Positions 11,369 to 17,751 of a stretch of 17,751 nucleotides of DNA are shown in pieces. The notes beneath the pieces were generated by a model. It saw only the letters and a list, made by a program, of their open reading frames with translations, was not told the origin of the DNA and made no database searches. The position numbers and the translations under genes were made by a program. Numbering within the stretch: the first letter of the stretch is position 1; each line of letters opens with the position of its first letter. The stretch comes from Bacillota bacterium. GTDB lineage: Bacteria; Bacillota; Dethiobacteria; DTU022. The stretch is from the NCBI GenBank assembly GCA_012510625.1, contig JAAZHP010000295.1, positions 1-17,751 on the forward strand. The letters are read 5' to 3'.

Positions 11369-14300
11369 TTTTTTTACGATCTCCTTAAAGAATGGCCCCG
11401 AGATCGCTCCTTTTCAGACCTGTTAAAGATACTCTCCGCCGCTTCCGGCAGCAGGGTGGCGGTAACGGGACTCGACGGCAGTTCCAGGACTTTTTTCCTG
11501 GCAGGTCTGGCCGCCGAGAGCCGCCGGCCGGTGCTGGTTGTTGCCCCCGATGTGGCGCGGGCGGAAAGGATATATGAAGATCTTCTCTCCTTTTTGCCGT
11601 CCGGGCTGGTAAACCTTCTCCCGGCCAGGGAGCTCTTTATGGCCCCGGACCTCCTCGCCAGGAGCATGGAGCAGCGCAGGCAGCGCCTTTCTTTTTTGGA
11701 GTGGCTGCGCCGCGGGGAAAAGGGAATTTATGTTGCTCCTTTTGCCGCCTTGATCTCCAGGGTCCTCCCTCCGGAGGAGTGGTCCGCTCTTCAGATAACG
11801 CTGCAGGCCGGCGCAGTGGTTGACCGCGATAAGTTCCTGGAAAAATTAATTGATAGGGGTTATGAGAGGGTGTCCCTGATTGAAGGGAGAGGCCAGTGCA
11901 GCGCCCGCGGTGAAATTGTCGATATATTTCCTCCCGGCTGGGAGCTGCCTTTGCGCATCGAACTCTTTGATCGGACTGTGGAATCTCTTCGCCTCTTCGA
12001 TCCCGCCAGTCAGCGTTCAACGGAGCATCTCCGGCAGGCCTCAGTCCCGCCGGCTTACGAACTGATTCTGCCGCGGCAGAAGTATCTGGAGGGGGAAAAG
12101 CGGATTGAGCGGGAAGTGGAGCAGGCTGTCTCCAGGCTGCGCCGGAAGGGCGAAGTGGAAACGGCGGTGAAGCTAAAAACAAATACCGGACGGCACCTGG
12201 AGCGTCTCGCCGGTCCCGGAGGGCTCGATCTTCTTCCCGGTTATTTCAAGTATTTCTACGGTGACGGCGCTTCAATTCTCGATTATCTTTCACCTGAATC
12301 CGTCATGGTAATAGATGAGCCGGCCGCGCTTTTTGAGCAGGCGGCCGCTCTGCGCCGGGATTTGCTGGAACACCACGCTACCGCTTTCACTGGGGGAGAA
12401 CTGCTGCCGGGCCGGCTGGATTCTTTTTGGGAGATGGGGGAACTGCTCGCCCGCTATCCCGGCTCCATTGTTGCCCTGACCCTCTTTTCTTCTTCCTCCG
12501 GGCCTCTGGAGTTAACCGGAAAGTACCAGGTGGCCGGAAAAAACGCGGCTTACTATCACGGGCAGTGGCCGCTGCTGCTGGCGGATTTCAAGGAGTGGAG
12601 AGCAGAGGGCTACCGGATTGCTTTCACCGCCGCGAACCCGGAGCGGGCCGGAGGGCTGCAGCAGCTTTTACGGGAAAAAGGCTTATCTGTGAATGCCGGT
12701 TCAAAAGAGCCCTGGGCTCCCGGCGAGGCCAGGATGACTGTGTCAGCCCTGCAAGAGGGTTTCCAGATTCCTTCGCTGAGGCTGGCCGTGGTCACTGAAA
12801 GCAACCTGCTGCCCCGGCGCCGCAAAAGAAGGCGGCTGGCGCAGCAGGAGGGGCTCCGGCTGCGCGATTACCGGGAACTGGCCGTGGGAGATTACGTGGT
12901 TCATGAGCAGCATGGCATCGGCAGGTATATGGGTTTAAGCGCTCTTGAAATTGACGGGATCCGGCGGGATTACCTCCTGGTCCAGTACAGGGGCACAGAC
13001 AGGCTCTATATTCCCGTGGAGCAGATCGATCTTATTCAGAAATATATCGGGTCGGAAGGGAAGGCCCCCCGGCTGCACAGCCTTGGCAGCGGGGAGTGGC
13101 ATCGGGTGAAAAGCCGGGCCAAGGAATCCGTGCACCAGATGGCCCAGGAGCTGCTGGATCTCTATGCCTACCGCGCAATGACGCCCGGTTACAGTTACGG
13201 GCCCGATCATCCCTGGCAGCTTGAATTTGAGTCCAGCTTTCCCTACGAAGAGACTCCCGACCAGCTGCAGGCCATTGCCGAAGTAAAGCGCGACTTGGAG
13301 AATGAGCATCCCATGGACCGCCTTATTTGCGGCGACGTGGGCTACGGAAAGACCGAGGTGGCTCTGCGGGCGGCCTTTAAGGTGGTCATGGAGGGGAAGC
13401 AGGTGGCCCTGCTGGTGCCGACCACGGTCCTGGCGCAGCAGCATTACCGGACTTTTTCGGAGCGTTTCGCCGACTATCCTTTCCGGGTGGCCCGGCTGAG
13501 CCGTTTTGTTTCGCCGGCGGAGCAGAAGAAGACCCTGGAGGACCTGGCCGTCGGGAAAATAGATATAATTATCGGCACGCACCGGCTGCTTTCAGACGAT
13601 ATCAGGTTTCATGATCTGGGGCTGCTGATCATCGATGAAGAGCAGCGTTTCGGAGTGCGCCATAAAGAAAAGCTGAAAGGGCTCCGCCTTTCTGTAGATG
13701 TTCTGGCCATGACCGCCACCCCCATACCCCGGACGATGCATCTTTCCCTGGCCGGGGTAAGGGACCTGAGCGTGATCGAGACTCCTCCTGAAAACCGCTA
13801 CCCGGTCCAGACCTTTGTTGCGGAATACTCCGAGCACCTGGTCAGGGAGGCGATCCAGCGGGAACTGAACCGCGACGGCCAGGTTTATTTTGTTTTCAAC
13901 CGCATTGCCGGGATCAGGGCCGTGGCCAAAAAGGTTCAGGATATGTTTCCGGACACGGCCGTAGCTGTGGCGCATGGCCGCATGCCGGAGAGCTCTCTTG
14001 AGCAGATCATGAGCGATTTCATTGAAGGAAAGTACCGCATCCTGGTCAGCACGACCATTATTGAAGCGGGGCTGGATATCCCCAACGTGAACACGCTGGT
14101 GGTTTACGACGCCGACCAGTTTGGCCTGGCCCAGCTTTACCAGCTGCGCGGCCGGGTGGGCCGTTCACACCGGCCGGCCTACGCCTACCTAACTTATCGC
14201 CCGGATAAGATCATTACTGAAAGCGCGAAAAAGAGGCTGCAGGCGATCAAGGAGTTCACCGAACTCGGTTCAGGATTTAAGGTGGCGCTGCGCGACCTGG

Positions 14301-14899
14301 AGATCCGCGGCGCCGGCAATATTCTTGGCGCCGAGCAGCATGGCTTCATGGTGGAGATCGGCTTCGATCTCTACTGCCGCCTCCTGGAAGAGGCAGTGGC
14401 CAAAATTAAAAACCTTCCGCCCAGGCAGGAAGAGCCGCAGCCCCGGCTGGAGCTGAAAGTAAACGCCTATCTGCCTGCGTCTTATATTACCAATCAGGAT
14501 CAAAAAATAGATTTTTACCGGCGCATCTATACCCTGGTCTCCGTTGAAGAGCTGCGCGAGGTTGAGGAGGAGATGCGCGATCGCTACGGCGCCCTGCCGC
14601 CTCCGGTAAAAAACCTGCTGGAAGCCGCCTCTTTGCGCCTCCTGGCGCGGCGGCTCGGGATCGCCTCCCTGCATCAGCGTGACGGCGCTGTGGAGATCAT
14701 CTTTCTCCCGGATAAAACATTTAAGCGGTTCGTGGCGCGCCCTGCCGCCGCCATGCAGAGACGGGTTTCCTTTAACGCCGGGCCGCCGGCCCGGATCAAA
14801 TTTAAAGCGGGATCGCAGGAAACGGTGCTCCCGGAGTTGATTCATTTTTTAGAAGAACTTGGCGGCGAAGTTGCCGGGATGGGGATGGATGGGGCCTGA
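11366..14899 (+). CDS. mfd: Transcription-repair coupling factor Mfd
   Basis: Predicted 1177-aa SF2 translocase that removes RNA polymerase stalled at DNA lesions and recruits UvrA. In order: a UvrB-homology region (about 1-350), the CarD-like RNA polymerase interaction domain beginning AVGDYVVHEQHGIGRY at about 506, Walker A GDVGYGKTE at 656-664, the DEEQ box at 757-760, and motif III TATP at about 783-786. These are followed by helicase motifs including STTIIEAGLDIPN and QLRGRVGRS, and the C-terminal TRCF domain at about 1020-1130. The length equals B. subtilis Mfd. I start at ATG 11366 on the Shine-Dalgarno. The alternative from ATG 11276 adds 30 low-complexity residues that do not resemble the family N terminus. 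The reading frame is intact throughout. Confidence 0.97.
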   Translation: MFFYDLLKEWPRDRSFSDLLKILSAASGSRVAVTGLDGSSRTFFLAGLAAESRRPVLVVAPDVARAERIYEDLLSFLPSGLVNLLPARELFMAPDLLARSMEQRRQRLSFLEWLRRGEKGIYVAPFAALISRVLPPEEWSALQITLQAGAVVDRDKFLEKLIDRGYERVSLIEGRGQCSARGEIVDIFPPGWELPLRIELFDRTVESLRLFDPASQRSTEHLRQASVPPAYELILPRQKYLEGEKRIEREVEQAVSRLRRKGEVETAVKLKTNTGRHLERLAGPGGLDLLPGYFKYFYGDGASILDYLSPESVMVIDEPAALFEQAAALRRDLLEHHATAFTGGELLPGRLDSFWEMGELLARYPGSIVALTLFSSSSGPLELTGKYQVAGKNAAYYHGQWPLLLADFKEWRAEGYRIAFTAANPERAGGLQQLLREKGLSVNAGSKEPWAPGEARMTVSALQEGFQIPSLRLAVVTESNLLPRRRKRRRLAQQEGLRLRDYRELAVGDYVVHEQHGIGRYMGLSALEIDGIRRDYLLVQYRGTDRLYIPVEQIDLIQKYIGSEGKAPRLHSLGSGEWHRVKSRAKESVHQMAQELLDLYAYRAMTPGYSYGPDHPWQLEFESSFPYEETPDQLQAIAEVKRDLENEHPMDRLICGDVGYGKTEVALRAAFKVVMEGKQVALLVPTTVLAQQHYRTFSERFADYPFRVARLSRFVSPAEQKKTLEDLAVGKIDIIIGTHRLLSDDIRFHDLGLLIIDEEQRFGVRHKEKLKGLRLSVDVLAMTATPIPRTMHLSLAGVRDLSVIETPPENRYPVQTFVAEYSEHLVREAIQRELNRDGQVYFVFNRIAGIRAVAKKVQDMFPDTAVAVAHGRMPESSLEQIMSDFIEGKYRILVSTTIIEAGLDIPNVNTLVVYDADQFGLAQLYQLRGRVGRSHRPAYAYLTYRPDKIITESAKKRLQAIKEFTELGSGFKVALRDLEIRGAGNILGAEQHGFMVEIGFDLYCRLLEEAVAKIKNLPPRQEEPQPRLELKVNAYLPASYITNQDQKIDFYRRIYTLVSVEELREVEEEMRDRYGALPPPVKNLLEAASLRLLARRLGIASLHQRDGAVEIIFLPDKTFKRFVARPAAAMQRRVSFNAGPPARIKFKAGSQETVLPELIHFLEELGGEVAGMGMDGA

Positions 14900-14922
14900 T
14901 TAGAATAAGGGAGGCGGATAAG

Positions 14923-15852
14923 ATGCATGGACGGGCTGTTGTCTTATTGCTGGCGGCGGGATTTCTACTTTCAATCTGGTCTGCCGGCTGCCGGCCGGCG
15001 GACACGCCGGTAGCCAGGGTTAACGATGTGCTGATTTCAAATGCGGAGTTGCATCGTTTTATAAACCTGCTGCAGCTCTGCAACCCTGAAGCGGTTTTGC
15101 CGGTGGGAAGCCTGCAGGAGGGCAAGCTGCGCTCCCGGAGCGAGCAGGAAATTTTACATATTTTAATTGGATTTGAGCTGGTGAACCAGGCTGCGGCGCA
15201 AGCCGGCCTGGTTGTCGCTCCAGGCGAGTTGAATAAAAAAACGGAGGAGTTCCTGAAAAACCTGGCCCAGGCTCATTACGCAGGTTCCTTGGAGCAGCTT
15301 CACCGCCGATGTAAAAAACTTGGCCTGTCCTTTGAAGACCTGGAGATTTTTGCCCGCTACGAGCTGCAAGCGGAAGCTCTATTTAACCGGATCGCCTCCA
15401 CGCTGGATGAGGCCGACCTGATGCTCTTTATCGAGGAGCACCCGGAGCTGTTCTATCAGCCGGCTGCAGCTGAGCTCTACCGTTTTCGCTTCGCCGGCGA
15501 GCGGGAGGCCCGCGCATGCCTGGCCGAACTGCAGCGGGGAGTTGCCGTGGAGAAGATTGCCGGGAATGAAATCCTGGATTTCACCGGCCTGGGATGGGTC
15601 GCCGAAGACGACCCCTTTCTGAAGCAGGAGGTGCGGGAAAGACTATTCCCCCATCCCAGGGCGGGCACCGGCTGCCTTATCGCTTCCGGAGGGCAGTACG
15701 ATCTGTACTGGGTTGAGGCGGCCAGGAGCGCGCGGCAGCTTGAATTTGAGGAAGTAAAAGAAGAAGCGGCCCTGCGAAAGAATAGCCTTCTTTACGAGCA
15801 ATTCTACTACTCTCTCTGGAGTGAAGGGAGCATTGAGGTTTTTCTCCCCTAA
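14923..15852 (+). CDS. PrsA/SurA-like foldase lipoprotein with a degenerate parvulin domain
   Basis: Predicted 309-aa exported protein. A hydrophobic signal (about 5-20) ends in a lipobox-like SAGC with C23 as the probable lipidated residue. The SurA_N/PrsA-type chaperone segment begins VARVNDVLISNAEL (30-43) and continues through the helical region 72-175. Residues about 178-268 have the layout of a PpiC rotamase (GLGWVAEDD corresponds to the GGDLGWF region). The usual RARHIL histidine is replaced in LYRFRF (185-190), and the GYHI histidine in GQYDLYWVE (257-265). It may therefore chaperone without isomerase activity. GGGAGG lies 8 nt before ATG 14923, and the gene follows mfd by 23 nt. A foldase-type gene next to mfd is, as I recall, common in Clostridia. 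The catalytic-loss reading is inferred by eye. Confidence 0.75.
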   Translation: MHGRAVVLLLAAGFLLSIWSAGCRPADTPVARVNDVLISNAELHRFINLLQLCNPEAVLPVGSLQEGKLRSRSEQEILHILIGFELVNQAAAQAGLVVAPGELNKKTEEFLKNLAQAHYAGSLEQLHRRCKKLGLSFEDLEIFARYELQAEALFNRIASTLDEADLMLFIEEHPELFYQPAAAELYRFRFAGEREARACLAELQRGVAVEKIAGNEILDFTGLGWVAEDDPFLKQEVRERLFPHPRAGTGCLIASGGQYDLYWVEAARSARQLEFEEVKEEAALRKNSLLYEQFYYSLWSEGSIEVFLP

Positions 15853-15863
15853 AACCCTGGAAT

Positions 15864-15893
15864 GCATAAAACCTCCGGTGGGGATGAATACTA
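15864..15893 (+). promoter_or_regulatory. Putative SigG promoter of spoVT
   Basis: GCATA (15864-15868), an 18-bp spacer and AATACTA (15887-15893) match GHATR-N18-CATNHTA at all -35 positions and all but one specified -10 position. The GG pair of SigF promoters is absent. spoVT of B. subtilis is SigG-dependent. The predicted start near 15900 is about 40 nt before the ATG. Confidence 0.6.
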
Positions 15894-15941
15894 ATTTCAG
15901 AACAGAGAGTTATTGCCTGGAACTTCACAAAGGAGGAAACA

Positions 15942-16499
15942 ATGTTGAAAGCAACCGGTATTGTCAGGCGCATCGATGATCTAGGCCGGGTTGTTATCCC
16001 CAAAGAAATCCGCCGCACCTTGAAAATCAGGGAAGGAGACCCTCTGGAAATTTATGTGGACAGGGGCGGGGAGGTCATTTTAAAGAAGTATTCCCCCATT
16101 GGTGAACTGGGTGATTTTGCCCAGGAGTATGCCGATTCTCTTTATGAATCGATGGGTCATATTTCATGCATTGCTGACCGGGATACAATCATCGCCGTAG
16201 CCGGGGCACCCAAGAAAGAATTTGTCAACCGCCCTTTGAGCAGCGCAGTGGAGCGGGTCATGGAAAGCCGGAAGAGCGTTCTGATCAACAATACGGCGGA
16301 ACATCAATATTACGAAGAAGCCGACGATATGATCGGTCCCCGTTTTGCCAACGAGGTCATCGCGCCTATTATATCGGAAGGAGATCCCATTGGCGCAGTG
16401 GTCATGGGCAGTCGTGATCCCTCGGTTAAAATGACCGACCTGGAGCTGAAACTTGTTGAGACCGCGGCCTCATTCCTGGCCAAGCAGATGGAGCAGTAA
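15942..16499 (+). CDS. spoVT: Stage V sporulation protein T
   Basis: Predicted 185-aa transcription regulator of the late forespore that modulates SigG-dependent genes. The N-terminal AbrB-type swapped-hairpin DNA-binding domain (1 to about 50) reads MLKATGIVRRIDDLGRVVIP and then KEIRRTLKIREGDPLEIY. The C-terminal GAF-like domain (about 55-178) includes GAPKKEFVNRPLS and a segment around VIAPIISEGDPIGAVV. The length fits SpoVT (178 aa in B. subtilis) and is twice that of AbrB, which has no GAF domain. AAAGGAGG lies about 5 nt before ATG 15942. Position after mfd and before the yabM-type flippase matches Bacilli. Confidence 0.97.
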   Translation: MLKATGIVRRIDDLGRVVIPKEIRRTLKIREGDPLEIYVDRGGEVILKKYSPIGELGDFAQEYADSLYESMGHISCIADRDTIIAVAGAPKKEFVNRPLSSAVERVMESRKSVLINNTAEHQYYEEADDMIGPRFANEVIAPIISEGDPIGAVVMGSRDPSVKMTDLELKLVETAASFLAKQMEQ

Positions 16500-16528
16500 T
16501 AACCAGGGTGGTTTAACTTTAAAGATGC

Positions 16529-16537
16529 TGGTATAAT
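16529..16537 (+). promoter_or_regulatory. Extended -10 SigA promoter of the flippase gene
   Basis: TGGTATAAT (16529-16537) is a perfect TGnTATAAT extended -10 box. No convincing -35 lies upstream (TGGTTT at 16509-16514 is poor), which extended -10 promoters tolerate. It would start transcription about 40 nt before the TTG start. Confidence 0.5.
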
Positions 16538-16583
16538 ACAGACATTATATAAAGAGAAAGGGAAGAGGAAGGAAGGAAGAGCT

Positions 16584-17751
16584 TTGTCGAGCCACAGCAA
16601 GTTTATCAGAGGCGCAGCCATTCTCGCTGTGGCCGGGATAGGCGTCCGCTTCATCGGCGCGCTGATGAAGATCTGGCTGGTGAGGATCGTCGGGGACGAA
16701 GGGATCGGCCTTTACCAGATGGCCTATCCCATCTATTCCACCTTGCTGGCCATCTCCACGGCGGGGATTCCGGTGGCGATATCGAAATTGGTTGCCGAAA
16801 ACATTACCATAAATGACTACCGCGGGGCGATGCGGGTATTTCGCATCGCCCTTCTAATCTTGACCCTGACCGGCCTTGCCATCACACTGTTGTTGATATT
16901 GACCGCCGGGTCAATTGTCGAGGCTGCAGATATAGACAACCGGTCCGTATATGCGATCATAGCGATCGCCCCGGCCATCTTTTTTGTTACAGTGATGTCT
17001 GCCCTGCGCGGTTTTTTTCAGGGTCAGCAGTATATGATCCCCACCGCCTCTTCACAGGTAATCGAGCAAGTGGGACGAGCTGTCGTTTCCCTTCTTCTGG
17101 CGGCAGCCCTCTTCCCCCGCGGGGTCCAATATGCCGCCGCCGGCGCAGCTTTTGGAACGGCGGCCGGGGGTTTTCTCGGCCTGCTCCTGCTTCTGCCGGT
17201 ATATTACCTGCGCCGCCCGGCATTTATGAAGCGGGTCCGGGCTCAACAAAAAAGTGAAGTGCGCCCGGCCGGGCAGATTGTCCGCAGCATATTCAGCCTG
17301 GCTGTGCCCATTACTTTCGGCTCCCTGATCATGCCGCTGCTTACACTCATCGACCAGCTAATTGTTCCCGGGCGCCTGAGAGCCATTGGCTACCTTTATC
17401 CGGAGGCTACCGCGCTTTACGGGCAGCTTACCGGCATGGCCGGCTCGGTTGTCTATTTCCCCAATGTGGTCACCCTGGCCTTGAGCATGAGCCTGGTGCC
17501 CGCGATTTCTGAAGCAGCGGTCCTGCGGAACAGAGCCCTGATCAGAAACCGCGCCTCCGTTTCGATCAAATTAACCGCGCTTTTCTCCATCCCGGCCGCG
17601 GCAGGGCTTTACCTGCTGGCTGCACCGGTGATCGCTCTTCTCTTTGGACAGGAAAACGCCGGAGCGGGTTACGCCCTGGCTTATATGTCCTGGTCGGTAA
17701 TTCCCCTCGGTTTATATGTTTCTACAACAGGGATTTTGCAGGGCTTGGGGA
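16584..17751 (+). CDS. SpoVB/YabM-type polysaccharide or lipid flippase (MurJ-like), 3' end cut off
   Basis: 389 codons are visible and the frame is open to the window end, so the gene is partial. The protein is strongly hydrophobic with repeated membrane segments, as in the MOP/MATE exporter superfamily. Recognisable SpoVB/YabM features are the opening FIRGAAILAVAGIGVRFIGA, the GIGLYQMAYPIYSTLLAIST segment, RGFFQGQQYMIPTASSQ near 135, and the central VPITFGSLIMPLL. A homologue, YabM, follows spoVT in B. subtilis. Relatives move lipid-linked wall precursors across the membrane, and SpoVB is needed for the spore cortex. The start is TTG 16584 with AAGGAAG (16573-16579) just upstream; there is no upstream in-frame ATG with a better site. 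Which lipid is moved cannot be told from sequence. Confidence 0.85.
   Translation, partial: MSSHSKFIRGAAILAVAGIGVRFIGALMKIWLVRIVGDEGIGLYQMAYPIYSTLLAISTAGIPVAISKLVAENITINDYRGAMRVFRIALLILTLTGLAITLLLILTAGSIVEAADIDNRSVYAIIAIAPAIFFVTVMSALRGFFQGQQYMIPTASSQVIEQVGRAVVSLLLAAALFPRGVQYAAAGAAFGTAAGGFLGLLLLLPVYYLRRPAFMKRVRAQQKSEVRPAGQIVRSIFSLAVPITFGSLIMPLLTLIDQLIVPGRLRAIGYLYPEATALYGQLTGMAGSVVYFPNVVTLALSMSLVPAISEAAVLRNRALIRNRASVSIKLTALFSIPAAAGLYLLAAPVIALLFGQENAGAGYALAYMSWSVIPLGLYVSTTGILQGLG

Noticed and set aside
12935..13582. 215-codon minus-strand open frame within mfd
   Set aside because: It is antisense to the RNA polymerase-binding and Walker A regions of Mfd, with no coherent protein features.
1..17751. 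CRISPR arrays, insertion sequences, tandem repeats, riboswitches or tRNA genes
   Set aside because: None was seen by eye. Genes are closely packed and syntenic with other spore-formers, with no transposase or repeat arrays.

Overview
The window is a chromosomal housekeeping and sporulation segment of an endospore-forming Firmicute, most likely a GC-rich member of the Clostridia (Peptococcaceae/Moorella/Syntrophomonas-type lineages). The evidence is the gene set (veg, an sspF-type SASP, spoVG, fin, spoVT, a yabE-type 3D-domain protein) and a gene order that follows the Bacillus subtilis yabE-ksgA-veg-sspF-ispE-spoVG-glmU-prs-ctc-spoVC(pth)-fin-mfd-spoVT-yabM block. All 19 genes lie on the + strand. 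I see no mobile element, CRISPR array, tRNA or rRNA, and no gene-free stretch longer than about 180 bases.

Layout: (1) 59-2688: a membrane-anchored G5/3D cell-wall protein (yabE type) behind a SigA promoter, then ksgA (16S rRNA dimethylase) and a YkuK-like RNase H-fold protein. (2) 2718-3436: veg with its own strong promoter and terminator, then a 58-aa SspF-type spore DNA-binding protein with a SigG-like promoter and a textbook terminator. (3) 3441-6742: a probable operon of nicotinamidase, nicotinate phosphoribosyltransferase, ispE (MEP isoprenoid pathway) and a MobA-like nucleotidyltransferase. A SigH-like promoter lies just ahead of it. (4) 6747-9591: spoVG with a near-perfect SigH promoter, then glmU and prs, which make UDP-GlcNAc and PRPP. 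(5) 9593-10979: ctc (L25/TL5-type 5S rRNA-binding protein) and pth, which appears to start at an AUU codon directly after the ctc stop. (6) 10999-16499: fin (anti-SigF), mfd, a PrsA/SurA-like lipoprotein and spoVT. fin has a SigF-like promoter and spoVT a SigG-like one. (7) 16532-17751: the 5' part of a SpoVB/YabM (MurJ-like) flippase, cut by the window end.

How the genes fit together: the block combines translation quality control (ksgA, ctc, pth), precursor supply (NAD salvage, PRPP, UDP-GlcNAc, isoprenoids for undecaprenyl-P), envelope building (yabE, glmU, flippase, foldase-like lipoprotein) and regulators of the sporulation programme. Sporulation sigma-factor-like promoters can be read in front of five transcription units.

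I did not find a new defence or mobile system. The points most worth checking are the AUU start of pth, the SigH-like promoter on the NAD-salvage/ispE operon, the uncharacterised MobA-like enzyme occupying the purR-yabJ position, the 8-bp palindrome over the glmU -10 box, and the foldase-like lipoprotein whose parvulin domain appears to lack its catalytic histidines. Eight of 19 genes use non-ATG starts. Several starts were set by Shine-Dalgarno position, so they differ from the longest-ORF prediction.
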